Shown: positions 46,908-58,720 of the stretch, in pieces | How the letters are laid out: each line of letters begins with the position of its first letter | How positions within the stretch are numbered: position 1 is the stretch's first letter | Notes under the pieces: generated by a model | The model's input: only the letters and a program-made list of their open reading frames with translations | The model's database searches: none | Told to the model about the DNA's origin: nothing | From: Haliclystus octoradiatus | Taxonomy: Eukaryota > Cnidaria > Staurozoa > Stauromedusae > Haliclystidae | Reading direction: 5' to 3' | Length of the DNA stretch: 64,000 bases | Assembly (NCBI GenBank): GCA_916610825.1 | Contig: OU744447.1 | Coordinates: 14,677,751 to 14,741,750 of the forward strand | Made by a program: the position numbers and the translations under genes

Positions 46908-47305
46908 TTGATTAAAACGCAACGCTTCGAAGCCCTCGATGTAGATACAACATCACGTCTGGGCTGTGACGTCAAAGCAACGACCCCACCAGCCAGGATG
47001 CGAAAAAAGTATTCTAAGTCTTTTCCTTGCTTTTTTCATCGACACCATGAAAAGGGCTTATGGCGCTTGCCTAGCCCTGTGGATAAGGCACATGTTTTAT
47101 TGGTGATTTTCTGTAGTGGGCCCAGTAAACAGGCAGGAATCTCTGACTTGAAGGAAGAAAACACTGGATTCTGTTTTCAAGTGAAGAATTTTGGCCGTTG
47201 CTAGTTCACCCTGTGGTCTCTACTAATGGACGAAGTAGCAATGTAAACAAGTTTCGAACACTTGATCTTAGCTAGTAGGCCGAGAAAAGTGGCCCATGCC
47301 AGGCC
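46908..47305. repeat. 1 U2-less unit
   Basis: A single short unit between two U2 genes; genes 13 and 14 are thus only 1061 bp apart, the closest pair in the window. Confidence 0.94.
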
Positions 47306-47512
47306 TTGATTAAAACGCAACGCTTCGAAGCCCTCGATGTAGATACAACATCACGTCTGGGCTGTGACGTCAAAGCAACGACCCCACCAGCCAGGATGCG
47401 AAAAAAGTATTCTAAGTCTTTTCCTTGCTTTTTTCATCGACACCATGAAAAGGGCTTATGGCGCTTGCCTAGCCCTGTGGATAAGGCACAAGTTTTATTG
47501 GTGTTTTACTGT

Positions 47513-47700
47513 GGTGGGCCCAGCTTGGATGTAGTGCAATACCAAGAGGACCCGTGGTCAGGGTGAAGCAAGCTCCTATCCCATGACCTGTTGCCAAAAA
47601 TCAGTTTAATATAAGAGCTAGTCGATGACTAGCGTATCAGATATTAAGCTGATAAGAACAGATACTACACTTGATCTTAGCCAATAGGCCGAGAAGCGAT
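47513..47700 (-). ncRNA. U2: U2 spliceosomal snRNA gene 14
   Basis: Same 188-nt sequence. Its long unit (47306-47968) has CACGTCTGGG, otherwise confined to short units, so the unit is a short/long recombinant joined downstream of the U2 gene. Candidate promoter element at 47731-47749. Confidence 0.97.
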
Positions 47701-47968
47701 AACCAGAGCAAGAATCGGGCAGATTTTTTTCGCAAATAGGTGTGAATTATTGTGCAACGTGTTGATTGAGATAGGAGTGTCACTGCGTAAAACGGCCAGG
47801 AATCTCTGACTTGAAGGAAGAAAACACTGGATTCTGTTTTCAAGTGAAGAATTTTGGCCGTTGCTAGTTCACCCTGTGGTCTCTACTAATGGACGAAGTA
47901 GCAATGTAAACAAGTTTCGAACACTTGATCTTAGCTAGTAGGCCGAGAAAAGTGGCCCATGCCAGGCC

Positions 47969-48764
47969 TTGATTAAAACGCAACGCTTCGAAGCCCTCGA
48001 TGTAGATACAACATCACGTCTGGGCTGTGACGTCAAAGCAACGACCCCACCAGCCAGGATGCGAAAAAAGTATTCTAAGTCTTTTCCTTGCTTTTTTCAT
48101 CGACACCATGAAAAGGGCTTATGGCGCTTGCCTAGCCCTGTGGATAAGGCACATGTTTTATTGGTGATTTTCTGTAGTGGGCCCAGTAAACAGGCAGGAA
48201 TCTCTGACTTGAATGAAGAAAACACTGGATTCTGTCTTGAAGTGAAGAATTTTGGCCGTTGCTAGTTCACCCTGTGGTCTCTACTAATGGTCGAAGTAGT
48301 AATGTAAACAAGTTTCGAACACTTGATCTTAGCTAGTAGGCCGAGAAAAGTGGCCCATGCCAGGCCTTGATTAAAACGCAACGCTTCGAAGCCCTCGATG
48401 TAGATACAACATCACATTTGGGCTGTGACGTCAAAGCAACGACCCCAACAGCCAGGATGCGAAAAAAGTATTCTAAGTCTTTTCCTTGCTTTTTTCATCG
48501 ACACCATGAAATGGGCTTATGGCGCTTGCCTAGCCCTGTGGATAAGGCACATGTTTTATTGGTGATTTTCTGTAGTGGGCCCAGTAAACAGGCAGGAATC
48601 TCTGACTTGAATGAAGAAAACACTGGATTCTGTCTTGAAGTGAAGAATTTTGGCCGTTGCTAGTTCACCCTGTGGTCTCTACTAATGGTCGAAGTAGTAA
48701 TGTAAACAAGTTTCGAACACTTGATCTTAGCTAGTAGGCCGAGAAAAGTGGCCCATGCCAGGCC
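47969..48764. repeat. 2 U2-less units
   Basis: Both units have GTAGTAATG. In the following trimers only the second unit has it, so conversion has spread the variant here. Confidence 0.94.
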
Positions 48765-48971
48765 TTGATTAAAACGCAACGCTTCGAAGCCCTCGATGTA
48801 GATACAACATCACATTTGGGCTGTGACGTCAAAGCAACGACCCCACCAGCCAGGATGCGAAAAAAGTATTCTAAGTCTTTTCCTTGCTTTTTTCATCGAC
48901 ACCATGAAAAGGGCTTATGGCGCTTGCCTAGCCCTGTGGATAAGGCACAAGTTTTATTGGTGTTTTACTGT

Positions 48972-49159
48972 GGTGGGCCCAGCTTGGATGTAGTGCAATA
49001 CCAAGAGGACCCGTGGTCAGGGTGAAGCAAGCTCCTATCCCATGACCTGTTGCCAAAAATCAGTTTAATATAAGAGCTAGTCGATGACTAGCGTATCAGA
49101 TATTAAGCTGATAAGAACAGATACTACACTTGATCTTAGCCAATAGGCCGAGAAGCGAT
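48972..49159 (-). ncRNA. U2: U2 spliceosomal snRNA gene 15
   Basis: Same 188-nt sequence; part of the 1459-bp trimer. Candidate promoter element at 49190-49208. Confidence 0.97.
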
Positions 49160-49427
49160 AACCAGAGCAAGAATCGGGCAGATTTTTTTCGCAAATAGGT
49201 GTGAATTATTGTGCAACGTGTTGATTGAGATAGGAGTGTCACTGCGTAAAACGGCCAGGAATCTCTGACTTGAAGGAAGAAAACACTGGATTCTGTTTTC
49301 AAGTGAAGAATTTTGGCCGTTGCTAGTTCACCCTGTGGTCTCTACTAATGGTCGAAGTAGCAATGTAAACAAGTTTCGAACACTTGATCTTAGCTAGTAG
49401 GCCGAGAAAAGTGGCCCATGCCAGGCC

Positions 49428-50223
49428 TTGATTAAAACGCAACGCTTCGAAGCCCTCGATGTAGATACAACATCACGTCTGGGCTGTGACGTCAAAGCAA
49501 CGACCCCACCAGCCAGGATGCGAAAAAAGTATTCTAAGTCTTTTCCTTGCTTTTTTCATCGACACCATGAAAAGGGCTTATGGCGCTTGCCTAGCCCTGT
49601 GGATAAGGCACATGTTTTATTGGTGATTTTCTGTAGTGGGCCCAGTAAACAGGCAGGAATCTCTGACTTGAATGAAGAAAACACTGGATTCTGTCTTGAA
49701 GTGAAGAATTTTGGCCGTTGCTAGTTCACCCTGTGGTCTCTACTAATGGTCGAAGTAGCAATGTAAACAAGTTTCGAACACTTGATCTTAGCTAGTAGGC
49801 CGAGAAAAGTGGCCCATGCCAGGCCTTGATTAAAACGCAACGCTTCGAAGCCCTCGATGTAGATACAACATCACATTTGGGCTGTGACGTCAAAGCAACG
49901 ACCCCAACAGCCAGGATGCGAAAAAAGTATTCTAAGTCTTTTCCTTGCTTTTTTCATCGACACCATGAAATGGGCTTATGGCGCTTGCCTAGCCCTGTGG
50001 ATAAGGCACATGTTTTATTGGTGATTTTCTGTAGTGGGCCCAGTAAACAGGCAGGAATCTCTGACTTGAATGAAGAAAACACTGGATTCTGTCTTGAAGT
50101 GAAGAATTTTGGCCGTTGCTAGTTCACCCTGTGGTCTCTACTAATGGTCGAAGTAGTAATGTAAACAAGTTTCGAACACTTGATCTTAGCTAGTAGGCCG
50201 AGAAAAGTGGCCCATGCCAGGCC
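49428..50223. repeat. 2 U2-less units of the trimer
   Basis: Canonical pair of the higher-order repeat; no private variant seen. Confidence 0.94.
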
Positions 50224-50430
50224 TTGATTAAAACGCAACGCTTCGAAGCCCTCGATGTAGATACAACATCACATTTGGGCTGTGACGTCAAAGCAACGAC
50301 CCCACCAGCCAGGATGCGAAAAAAGTATTCTAAGTCTTTTCCTTGCTTTTTTCATCGACACCATGAAAAGGGCTTATGGCGCTTGCCTAGCCCTGTGGAT
50401 AAGGCACAAGTTTTATTGGTGTTTTACTGT

Positions 50431-50618
50431 GGTGGGCCCAGCTTGGATGTAGTGCAATACCAAGAGGACCCGTGGTCAGGGTGAAGCAAGCTCCTATCCC
50501 ATGACCTGTTGCCAAAAATCAGTTTAATATAAGAGCTAGTCGATGACTAGCGTATCAGATATTAAGCTGATAAGAACAGATACTACACTTGATCTTAGCC
50601 AATAGGCCGAGAAGCGAT
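50431..50618 (-). ncRNA. U2: U2 spliceosomal snRNA gene 16
   Basis: Same 188-nt sequence; 1459 bp from gene 15. Candidate promoter element at 50649-50667. Confidence 0.97.
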
Positions 50619-50886
50619 AACCAGAGCAAGAATCGGGCAGATTTTTTTCGCAAATAGGTGTGAATTATTGTGCAACGTGTTGATTGAGATAGGAGTGTCA
50701 CTGCGTAAAACGGCCAGGAATCTCTGACTTGAAGGAAGAAAACACTGGATTCTGTTTTCAAGTGAAGAATTTTGGCCGTTGCTAGTTCACCCTGTGGTCT
50801 CTACTAATGGTCGAAGTAGCAATGTAAACAAGTTTCGAACACTTGATCTTAGCTAGTAGGCCGAGAAAAGTGGCCCATGCCAGGCC

Positions 50887-51682
50887 TTGATTAAAACGCA
50901 ACGCTTCGAAGCCCTCGATGTAGATACAACATCACGTCTGGGCTGTGACGTCAAAGCAACGACCCCACCAGCCAGGATGCGAAAAAAGTATTCTAAGTCT
51001 TTTCCTTGCTTTTTTCATCGACACCATGAAAAGGGCTTATGGCGCTTGCCTAGCCCTGTGGATAAGGCACATGTTTTATTGGTGATTTTCTGTAGTGGGC
51101 CCAGTAAACAGGCAGGAATCTCTGACTTGAATGAAGAAAACACTGGATTCTGTCTTGAAGTGAAGAATTTTGGCCGTTGCTAGTTCACCCTGTGGTCTCT
51201 ACTAATGGTCGAAGTAGCAATGTAAACAAGTTTCGAACACTTGATCTTAGCTAGTAGGCCGAGAAAAGTGGCCCATGCCAGGCCTTGATTAAAACGCAAC
51301 GCTTCGAAGCCCTCGATGTAGATACAACATCACATTTGGGCTGTGACGTCAAAGCAACGACCCCAACAGCCAGGATGCGAAAAAAGTATTCTAAGTCTTT
51401 TCCTTGCTTTTTTCATCGACACCATGAAATGGGCTTATGGCGCTTGCCTAGCCCTGTGGATAAGGCACATGTTTTATTGGTGATTTTCTGTAGTGGGCCC
51501 AGTAAACAGGCAGGAATCTCTGACTTGAATGAAGAAAACACTGGATTCTGTCTTGAAGTGAAGAATTTTGGCCGTTGCTAGTTCACCCTGTGGTCTCTAC
51601 TAATGGTCGAAGTAGTAATGTAAACAAGTTTCGAACACTTGATCTTAGCTAGTAGGCCGAGAAAAGTGGCCCATGCCAGGCC
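50887..51682. repeat. 2 U2-less units of the trimer
   Basis: By eye identical to the pair at 49428-50223. Confidence 0.94.
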
Positions 51683-51889
51683 TTGATTAAAACGCAACGC
51701 TTCGAAGCCCTCGATGTAGATACAACATCACATTTGGGCTGTGACGTCAAAGCAACGACCCCACCAGCCAGGATGCGAAAAAAGTATTCTAAGTCTTTTC
51801 CTTGCTTTTTTCATCGACACCATGAAAAGGGCTTATGGCGCTTGCCTAGCCCTGTGGATAAGGCACAAGTTTTATTGGTGTTTTACTGT

Positions 51890-52077
51890 GGTGGGCCCAG
51901 CTTGGATGTAGTGCAATACCAAGAGGACCCGTGGTCAGGGTGAAGCAAGCTCCTATCCCATGACCTGTTGCCAAAAATCAGTTTAATATAAGAGCTAGTC
52001 GATGACTAGCGTATCAGATATTAAGCTGATAAGAACAGATACTACACTTGATCTTAGCCAATAGGCCGAGAAGCGAT
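51890..52077 (-). ncRNA. U2: U2 spliceosomal snRNA gene 17
   Basis: Same 188-nt sequence. Candidate promoter element at 52108-52126. Confidence 0.97.
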
Positions 52078-52345
52078 AACCAGAGCAAGAATCGGGCAGA
52101 TTTTTTTCGCAAATAGGTGTGAATTATTGTGCAACGTGTTGATTGAGATAGGAGTGTCACTGCGTAAAACGGCCAGGAATCTCTGACTTGAAGGAAGAAA
52201 ACACTGGATTCTGTTTTCAAGTGAAGAATTTTGGCCGTTGCTAGTTCACCCTGTGGTCTCTACTAATGGTCGAAGTAGCAATGTAAACAAGTTTCGAACA
52301 CTTGATCTTAGCTAGTAGGCCGAGAAAAGTGGCCCATGCCAGGCC

Positions 52346-53141
52346 TTGATTAAAACGCAACGCTTCGAAGCCCTCGATGTAGATACAACATCACGTCTGG
52401 GCTGTGACGTCAAAGCAACGACCCCACCAGCCAGGATGCGAAAAAAGTATTCTAAGTCTTTTCCTTGCTTTTTTCATCGACACCATGAAAAGGGCTTATG
52501 GCGCTTGCCTAGCCCTGTGGATAAGGCACATGTTTTATTGGTGATTTTCTGTAGTGGGCCCAGTAAACAGGCAGGAATCTCTGACTTGAATGAAGAAAAC
52601 ACTGGATTCTGTCTTGAAGTGAAGAATTTTGGCCGTTGCTAGTTCACCCTGTGGTCTCTACTAATGGTCGAAGTAGCAATGTAAACAAGTTTCGAACACT
52701 TGATCTTAGCTAGTAGGCCGAGAAAAGTGGCCCATGCCAGGCCTTGATTAAAACGCAACGCTTCGAAGCCCTCGATGTAGATACAACATCACATTTGGGC
52801 TGTGACGTCAAAGCAACGACCCCAACAGCCAGGATGCGAAAAAAGTATTCTAAGTCTTTTCCTTGCTTTTTTCATCGACACCATGAAATGGGCTTATGGC
52901 GCTTGCCTAGCCCTGTGGATAAGGCACATGTTTTATTGGTGATTTTCTGTAGTGGGCCCAGTAAACAGGCAGGAATCTCTGACTTGAATGAAGAAAACAC
53001 TGGATTCTGTCTTGAAGTGAAGAATTTTGGCCGTTGCTAGTTCACCCTGTGGTCTCTACTAATGGTCGAAGTAGTAATGTAAACAAGTTTCGAACACTTG
53101 ATCTTAGCTAGTAGGCCGAGAAAAGTGGCCCATGCCAGGCC
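52346..53141. repeat. 2 U2-less units of the trimer
   Basis: Third successive identical pair, closing the run of four regular trimers. Confidence 0.94.
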
Positions 53142-53348
53142 TTGATTAAAACGCAACGCTTCGAAGCCCTCGATGTAGATACAACATCACATTTGGGCTG
53201 TGACGTCAAAGCAACGACCCCACCAGCCAGGATGCGAAAAAAGTATTCTAAGTCTTTTCCTTGCTTTTTTCATCGACACCATGAAAAGGGCTTATGGCGC
53301 TTGCCTAGCCCTGTGGATAAGGCACAAGTTTTATTGGTGTTTTACTGT

Positions 53349-53536
53349 GGTGGGCCCAGCTTGGATGTAGTGCAATACCAAGAGGACCCGTGGTCAGGGT
53401 GAAGCAAGCTCCTATCCCATGACCTGTTGCCAAAAATCAGTTTAATATAAGAGCTAGTCGATGACTAGCGTATCAGATATTAAGCTGATAAGAACAGATA
53501 CTACACTTGATCTTAGCCAATAGGCCGAGAAGCGAT
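53349..53536 (-). ncRNA. U2: U2 spliceosomal snRNA gene 18
   Basis: Same 188-nt sequence. Candidate promoter element at 53567-53585. Confidence 0.97.
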
Positions 53537-53804
53537 AACCAGAGCAAGAATCGGGCAGATTTTTTTCGCAAATAGGTGTGAATTATTGTGCAACGTGTTG
53601 ATTGAGATAGGAGTGTCACTGCGTAAAACGGCCAGGAATCTCTGACTTGAAGGAAGAAAACACTGGATTCTGTTTTCAAGTGAAGAATTTTGGCCGTTGC
53701 TAGTTCACCCTGTGGTCTCTACTAATGGTCGAAGTAGCAATGTAAACAAGTTTCGAACACTTGATCTTAGCTAGTAGGCCGAGAAAAGTGGCCCATGCCA
53801 GGCC

Positions 53805-54998
53805 TTGATTAAAACGCAACGCTTCGAAGCCCTCGATGTAGATACAACATCACGTCTGGGCTGTGACGTCAAAGCAACGACCCCACCAGCCAGGATGCGA
53901 AAAAAGTATTCTAAGTCTTTTCCTTGCTTTTTTCATCGACACCATGAAAAGGGCTTATGGCGCTTGCCTAGCCCTGTGGATAAGGCACATGTTTTATTGG
54001 TGATTTTCTGTAGTGGGCCCAGTAAACAGGCAGGAATCTCTGACTTGAATGAAGAAAACACTGGATTCTGTCTTGAAGTGAAGAATTTTGGCCGTTGCTA
54101 GTTCACCCTGTGGTCTCTACTAATGGTCGAAGTAGCAATGTAAACAAGTTTCGAACACTTGATCTTAGCTAGTAGGCCGAGAAAAGTGGCCCATGCCAGG
54201 CCTTGATTAAAACGCAACGCTTCGAAGCCCTCGATGTAGATACAACATCACATTTGGGCTGTGACGTCAAAGCAACGACCCCAACAGCCAGGATGCGAAA
54301 AAAGTATTCTAAGTCTTTTCCTTGCTTTTTTCATCGACACCATGAAATGGGCTTATGGCGCTTGCCTAGCCCTGTGGATAAGGCACATGTTTTATTGGTG
54401 ATTTTCTGTAGTGGGCCCAGTAAACAGGCAGGAATCTCTGACTTGAATGAAGAAAACACTGGATTCTGTCTTGAAGTGAAGAATTTTGGCCGTTGCTAGT
54501 TCACCCTGTGGTCTCTACTAATGGTCGAAGTAGTAATGTAAACAAGTTTCGAACACTTGATCTTAGCTAGTAGGCCGAGAAAAGTGGCCCATGCCAGGCC
54601 TTGATTAAAACGCAACGCTTCGAAGCCCTCGATGTAGATACAACATCACATTTGGGCTGTGACGTCAAAGCAACGACCCCACCAGCCAGGATGCGAAAAA
54701 AGTATTCTAAGTCTTTTCCTTGCTTTTTTCATCGACACCATGAAAAGGGCTTATGGCGCTTGCCTAGCCCTGTGGATAAGGCACATGTTTTATTGGTGAT
54801 TTTCTGTAGTGGGCCCAGTAAACAGGCAGGAATCTCTGACTTGAAGGAAGAAAACACTGGATTCTGTTTTCAAGTGAAGAATTTTGATCGTTGCTAGTTC
54901 ACCCTGTGGTCTCTACTAATGGTCGAAGTAGCAATGTAAACAAGTTTCGAACACTTGATCTTAGCTAGTAGGCCGAGAAAAGTGGCCCATGCCAGGCC
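53805..54998. repeat. 3 U2-less units
   Basis: The trimer pair plus a third unit (54601) ending GATCGTTGC, the same composition as 57121-58314. Confidence 0.94.
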
Positions 54999-55205
54999 TT
55001 GATTAAAACGCAACGCTTCGAAGCCCTCGATGTAGATACAACATCACATTTGGGCTGTGACGTCAAAGCAACGACCCCACCAGCCAGGATGCGAAAAAAG
55101 TATTCTAAGTCTTTTCCTTGCTTTTTTCATCGACACCATGAAAAGGGCTTATGGCGCTTGCCTAGCCCTGTGGATAAGGCACAAGTTTTATTGGTGTTTT
55201 ACTGT

Positions 55206-55393
55206 GGTGGGCCCAGCTTGGATGTAGTGCAATACCAAGAGGACCCGTGGTCAGGGTGAAGCAAGCTCCTATCCCATGACCTGTTGCCAAAAATCAGTTT
55301 AATATAAGAGCTAGTCGATGACTAGCGTATCAGATATTAAGCTGATAAGAACAGATACTACACTTGATCTTAGCCAATAGGCCGAGAAGCGAT
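55206..55393 (-). ncRNA. U2: U2 spliceosomal snRNA gene 19
   Basis: Same 188-nt sequence; 1857 bp from gene 18 because of the extra short unit. Candidate promoter element at 55424-55442. Confidence 0.97.
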
Positions 55394-55661
55394 AACCAGA
55401 GCAAGAATCGGGCAGATTTTTTTCGCAAATAGGTGTGAATTATTGTGCAACGTGTTGATTGAGATAGGAGTGTCACTGCGTAAAACGGCCAGGAATCTCT
55501 GACTTGAAGGAAGAAAACACTGGATTCTGTTTTCAAGTGAAGAATTTTGGCCGTTGCTAGTTCACCCTGTGGTCTCTACTAATGGTCGAAGTAGCAATGT
55601 AAACAAGTTTCGAACACTTGATCTTAGCTAGTAGGCCGAGAAAAGTGGCCCATGCCAGGCC

Positions 55662-56457
55662 TTGATTAAAACGCAACGCTTCGAAGCCCTCGATGTAGAT
55701 ACAACATCACGTCTGGGCTGTGACGTCAAAGCAACGACCCCACCAGCCAGGATGCGAAAAAAGTATTCTAAGTCTTTTCCTTGCTTTTTTCATCGACACC
55801 ATGAAAAGGGCTTATGGCGCTTGCCTAGCCCTGTGGATAAGGCACATGTTTTATTGGTGATTTTCTGTAGTGGGCCCAGTAAACAGGCAGGAATCTCTGA
55901 CTTGAATGAAGAAAACACTGGATTCTGTCTTGAAGTGAAGAATTTTGGCCGTTGCTAGTTCACCCTGTGGTCTCTACTAATGGTCGAAGTAGCAATGTAA
56001 ACAAGTTTCGAACACTTGATCTTAGCTAGTAGGCCGAGAAAAGTGGCCCATGCCAGGCCTTGATTAAAACGCAACGCTTCGAAGCCCTCGATGTAGATAC
56101 AACATCACATTTGGGCTGTGACGTCAAAGCAACGACCCCAACAGCCAGGATGCGAAAAAAGTATTCTAAGTCTTTTCCTTGCTTTTTTCATCGACACCAT
56201 GAAATGGGCTTATGGCGCTTGCCTAGCCCTGTGGATAAGGCACATGTTTTATTGGTGATTTTCTGTAGTGGGCCCAGTAAACAGGCAGGAATCTCTGACT
56301 TGAATGAAGAAAACACTGGATTCTGTCTTGAAGTGAAGAATTTTGGCCGTTGCTAGTTCACCCTGTGGTCTCTACTAATGGTCGAAGTAGTAATGTAAAC
56401 AAGTTTCGAACACTTGATCTTAGCTAGTAGGCCGAGAAAAGTGGCCCATGCCAGGCC
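55662..56457. repeat. 2 U2-less units of the trimer
   Basis: Canonical pair, without the extra unit found in the neighbouring repeats. Confidence 0.94.
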
Positions 56458-56664
56458 TTGATTAAAACGCAACGCTTCGAAGCCCTCGATGTAGATACAA
56501 CATCACATTTGGGCTGTGACGTCAAAGCAACGACCCCACCAGCCAGGATGCGAAAAAAGTATTCTAAGTCTTTTCCTTGCTTTTTTCATCGACACCATGA
56601 AAAGGGCTTATGGCGCTTGCCTAGCCCTGTGGATAAGGCACAAGTTTTATTGGTGTTTTACTGT

Positions 56665-56852
56665 GGTGGGCCCAGCTTGGATGTAGTGCAATACCAAGAG
56701 GACCCGTGGTCAGGGTGAAGCAAGCTCCTATCCCATGACCTGTTGCCAAAAATCAGTTTAATATAAGAGCTAGTCGATGACTAGCGTATCAGATATTAAG
56801 CTGATAAGAACAGATACTACACTTGATCTTAGCCAATAGGCCGAGAAGCGAT
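56665..56852 (-). ncRNA. U2: U2 spliceosomal snRNA gene 20
   Basis: Same 188-nt sequence; last intact U2 before LINE D. Candidate promoter element at 56883-56901. Confidence 0.97.
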
Positions 56853-57120
56853 AACCAGAGCAAGAATCGGGCAGATTTTTTTCGCAAATAGGTGTGAATT
56901 ATTGTGCAACGTGTTGATTGAGATAGGAGTGTCACTGCGTAAAACGGCCAGGAATCTCTGACTTGAAGGAAGAAAACACTGGATTCTGTTTTCAAGTGAA
57001 GAATTTTGGCCGTTGCTAGTTCACCCTGTGGTCTCTACTAATGGTCGAAGTAGCAATGTAAACAAGTTTCGAACACTTGATCTTAGCTAGTAGGCCGAGA
57101 AAAGTGGCCCATGCCAGGCC

Positions 57121-58314
57121 TTGATTAAAACGCAACGCTTCGAAGCCCTCGATGTAGATACAACATCACGTCTGGGCTGTGACGTCAAAGCAACGACCCC
57201 ACCAGCCAGGATGCGAAAAAAGTATTCTAAGTCTTTTCCTTGCTTTTTTCATCGACACCATGAAAAGGGCTTATGGCGCTTGCCTAGCCCTGTGGATAAG
57301 GCACATGTTTTATTGGTGATTTTCTGTAGTGGGCCCAGTAAACAGGCAGGAATCTCTGACTTGAATGAAGAAAACACTGGATTCTGTCTTGAAGTGAAGA
57401 ATTTTGGCCGTTGCTAGTTCACCCTGTGGTCTCTACTAATGGTCGAAGTAGCAATGTAAACAAGTTTCGAACACTTGATCTTAGCTAGTAGGCCGAGAAA
57501 AGTGGCCCATGCCAGGCCTTGATTAAAACGCAACGCTTCGAAGCCCTCGATGTAGATACAACATCACATTTGGGCTGTGACGTCAAAGCAACGACCCCAA
57601 CAGCCAGGATGCGAAAAAAGTATTCTAAGTCTTTTCCTTGCTTTTTTCATCGACACCATGAAATGGGCTTATGGCGCTTGCCTAGCCCTGTGGATAAGGC
57701 ACATGTTTTATTGGTGATTTTCTGTAGTGGGCCCAGTAAACAGGCAGGAATCTCTGACTTGAATGAAGAAAACACTGGATTCTGTCTTGAAGTGAAGAAT
57801 TTTGGCCGTTGCTAGTTCACCCTGTGGTCTCTACTAATGGTCGAAGTAGTAATGTAAACAAGTTTCGAACACTTGATCTTAGCTAGTAGGCCGAGAAAAG
57901 TGGCCCATGCCAGGCCTTGATTAAAACGCAACGCTTCGAAGCCCTCGATGTAGATACAACATCACATTTGGGCTGTGACGTCAAAGCAACGACCCCACCA
58001 GCCAGGATGCGAAAAAAGTATTCTAAGTCTTTTCCTTGCTTTTTTCATCGACACCATGAAAAGGGCTTATGGCGCTTGCCTAGCCCTGTGGATAAGGCAC
58101 ATGTTTTATTGGTGATTTTCTGTAGTGGGCCCAGTAAACAGGCAGGAATCTCTGACTTGAAGGAAGAAAACACTGGATTCTGTTTTCAAGTGAAGAATTT
58201 TGATCGTTGCTAGTTCACCCTGTGGTCTCTACTAATGGTCGAAGTAGCAATGTAAACAAGTTTCGAACACTTGATCTTAGCTAGTAGGCCGAGAAAAGTG
58301 GCCCATGCCAGGCC
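57121..58314. repeat. 3 U2-less units
   Basis: Trimer pair plus a GATCGTTGC-type unit at 57917, directly before the U2 copy hit by LINE D. Confidence 0.94.
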
Positions 58315-58521
58315 TTGATTAAAACGCAACGCTTCGAAGCCCTCGATGTAGATACAACATCACATTTGGGCTGTGACGTCAAAGCAACGACCCCACCAGC
58401 CAGGATGCGAAAAAAGTATTCTAAGTCTTTTCCTTGCTTTTTTCATCGACACCATGAAAAGGGCTTATGGCGCTTGCCTAGCCCTGTGGATAAGGCACAA
58501 GTTTTATTGGTGTTTTACTGT

Positions 58522-58679
58522 GGTGGGCCCAGCTTGGATGTAGTGCAATACCAAGAGGACCCGTGGTCAGGGTGAAGCAAGCTCCTATCCCATGACCTGT
58601 TGCCAAAAATCAGTTTAATATAAGAGCTAGTCGATGACTAGCGTATCAGATATTAAGCTGATAAGAACAGATACTACAC
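58522..58679 (-). pseudogene. U2 snRNA 3' fragment, interrupted by LINE copy D
   Basis: U2 nt 31-188 followed by 15 T. Unlike the copy broken by LINE C, it shows no other change, which suggests a younger insertion. Its 5' part must lie right of the window. Confidence 0.95.
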
Positions 58680-58701
58680 TTTTTTTTTTTTTTTGCTAAC
58701 C

Positions 58702-58720
58702 AGCAGGGCACTGCCCCACT
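58702..58720 (-). other. 3'-terminal stem-loop of LINE D
   Basis: Same G-U-containing stem as in copy C, ending 7 nt before the A tail. Confidence 0.65.

Larger units (their letters stand above)
47306..58314. repeat. 1459-bp higher-order repeat of the U2 array
   Basis: A long unit plus two short units (a CACGTCTGGG type, then a GAAATGGG type) forms a 1459-bp trimer. Four trimers follow without interruption from 47306 to 53141. From 53142 the pattern continues, but two of the three repeats have an extra GATCGTTGC-type short unit (54601 and 57917), giving 1857 bp. Confidence 0.92.
41076..58679. repeat. U2 tandem array, block 4 (10 intact U2 genes, 26 U2-less units)
   Basis: Starts with promoter flank and spacer remainder 41076-41337, whose U2 gene start was deleted by LINE C. 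Long units begin at 41735, 44786, 46245, 47306, 48765, 50224, 51683, 53142, 54999 and 56458; the one at 58315 is interrupted by LINE D. U2 genes are denser here than in block 1 (about one per 1.5 kb). No other gene was seen in the spacers. Confidence 0.95.

Noticed and set aside
3353-58679. CRISPR array
   Set aside because: The repeat units are 398-663 bp with no unique short spacers, and the context is eukaryotic snRNA genes.
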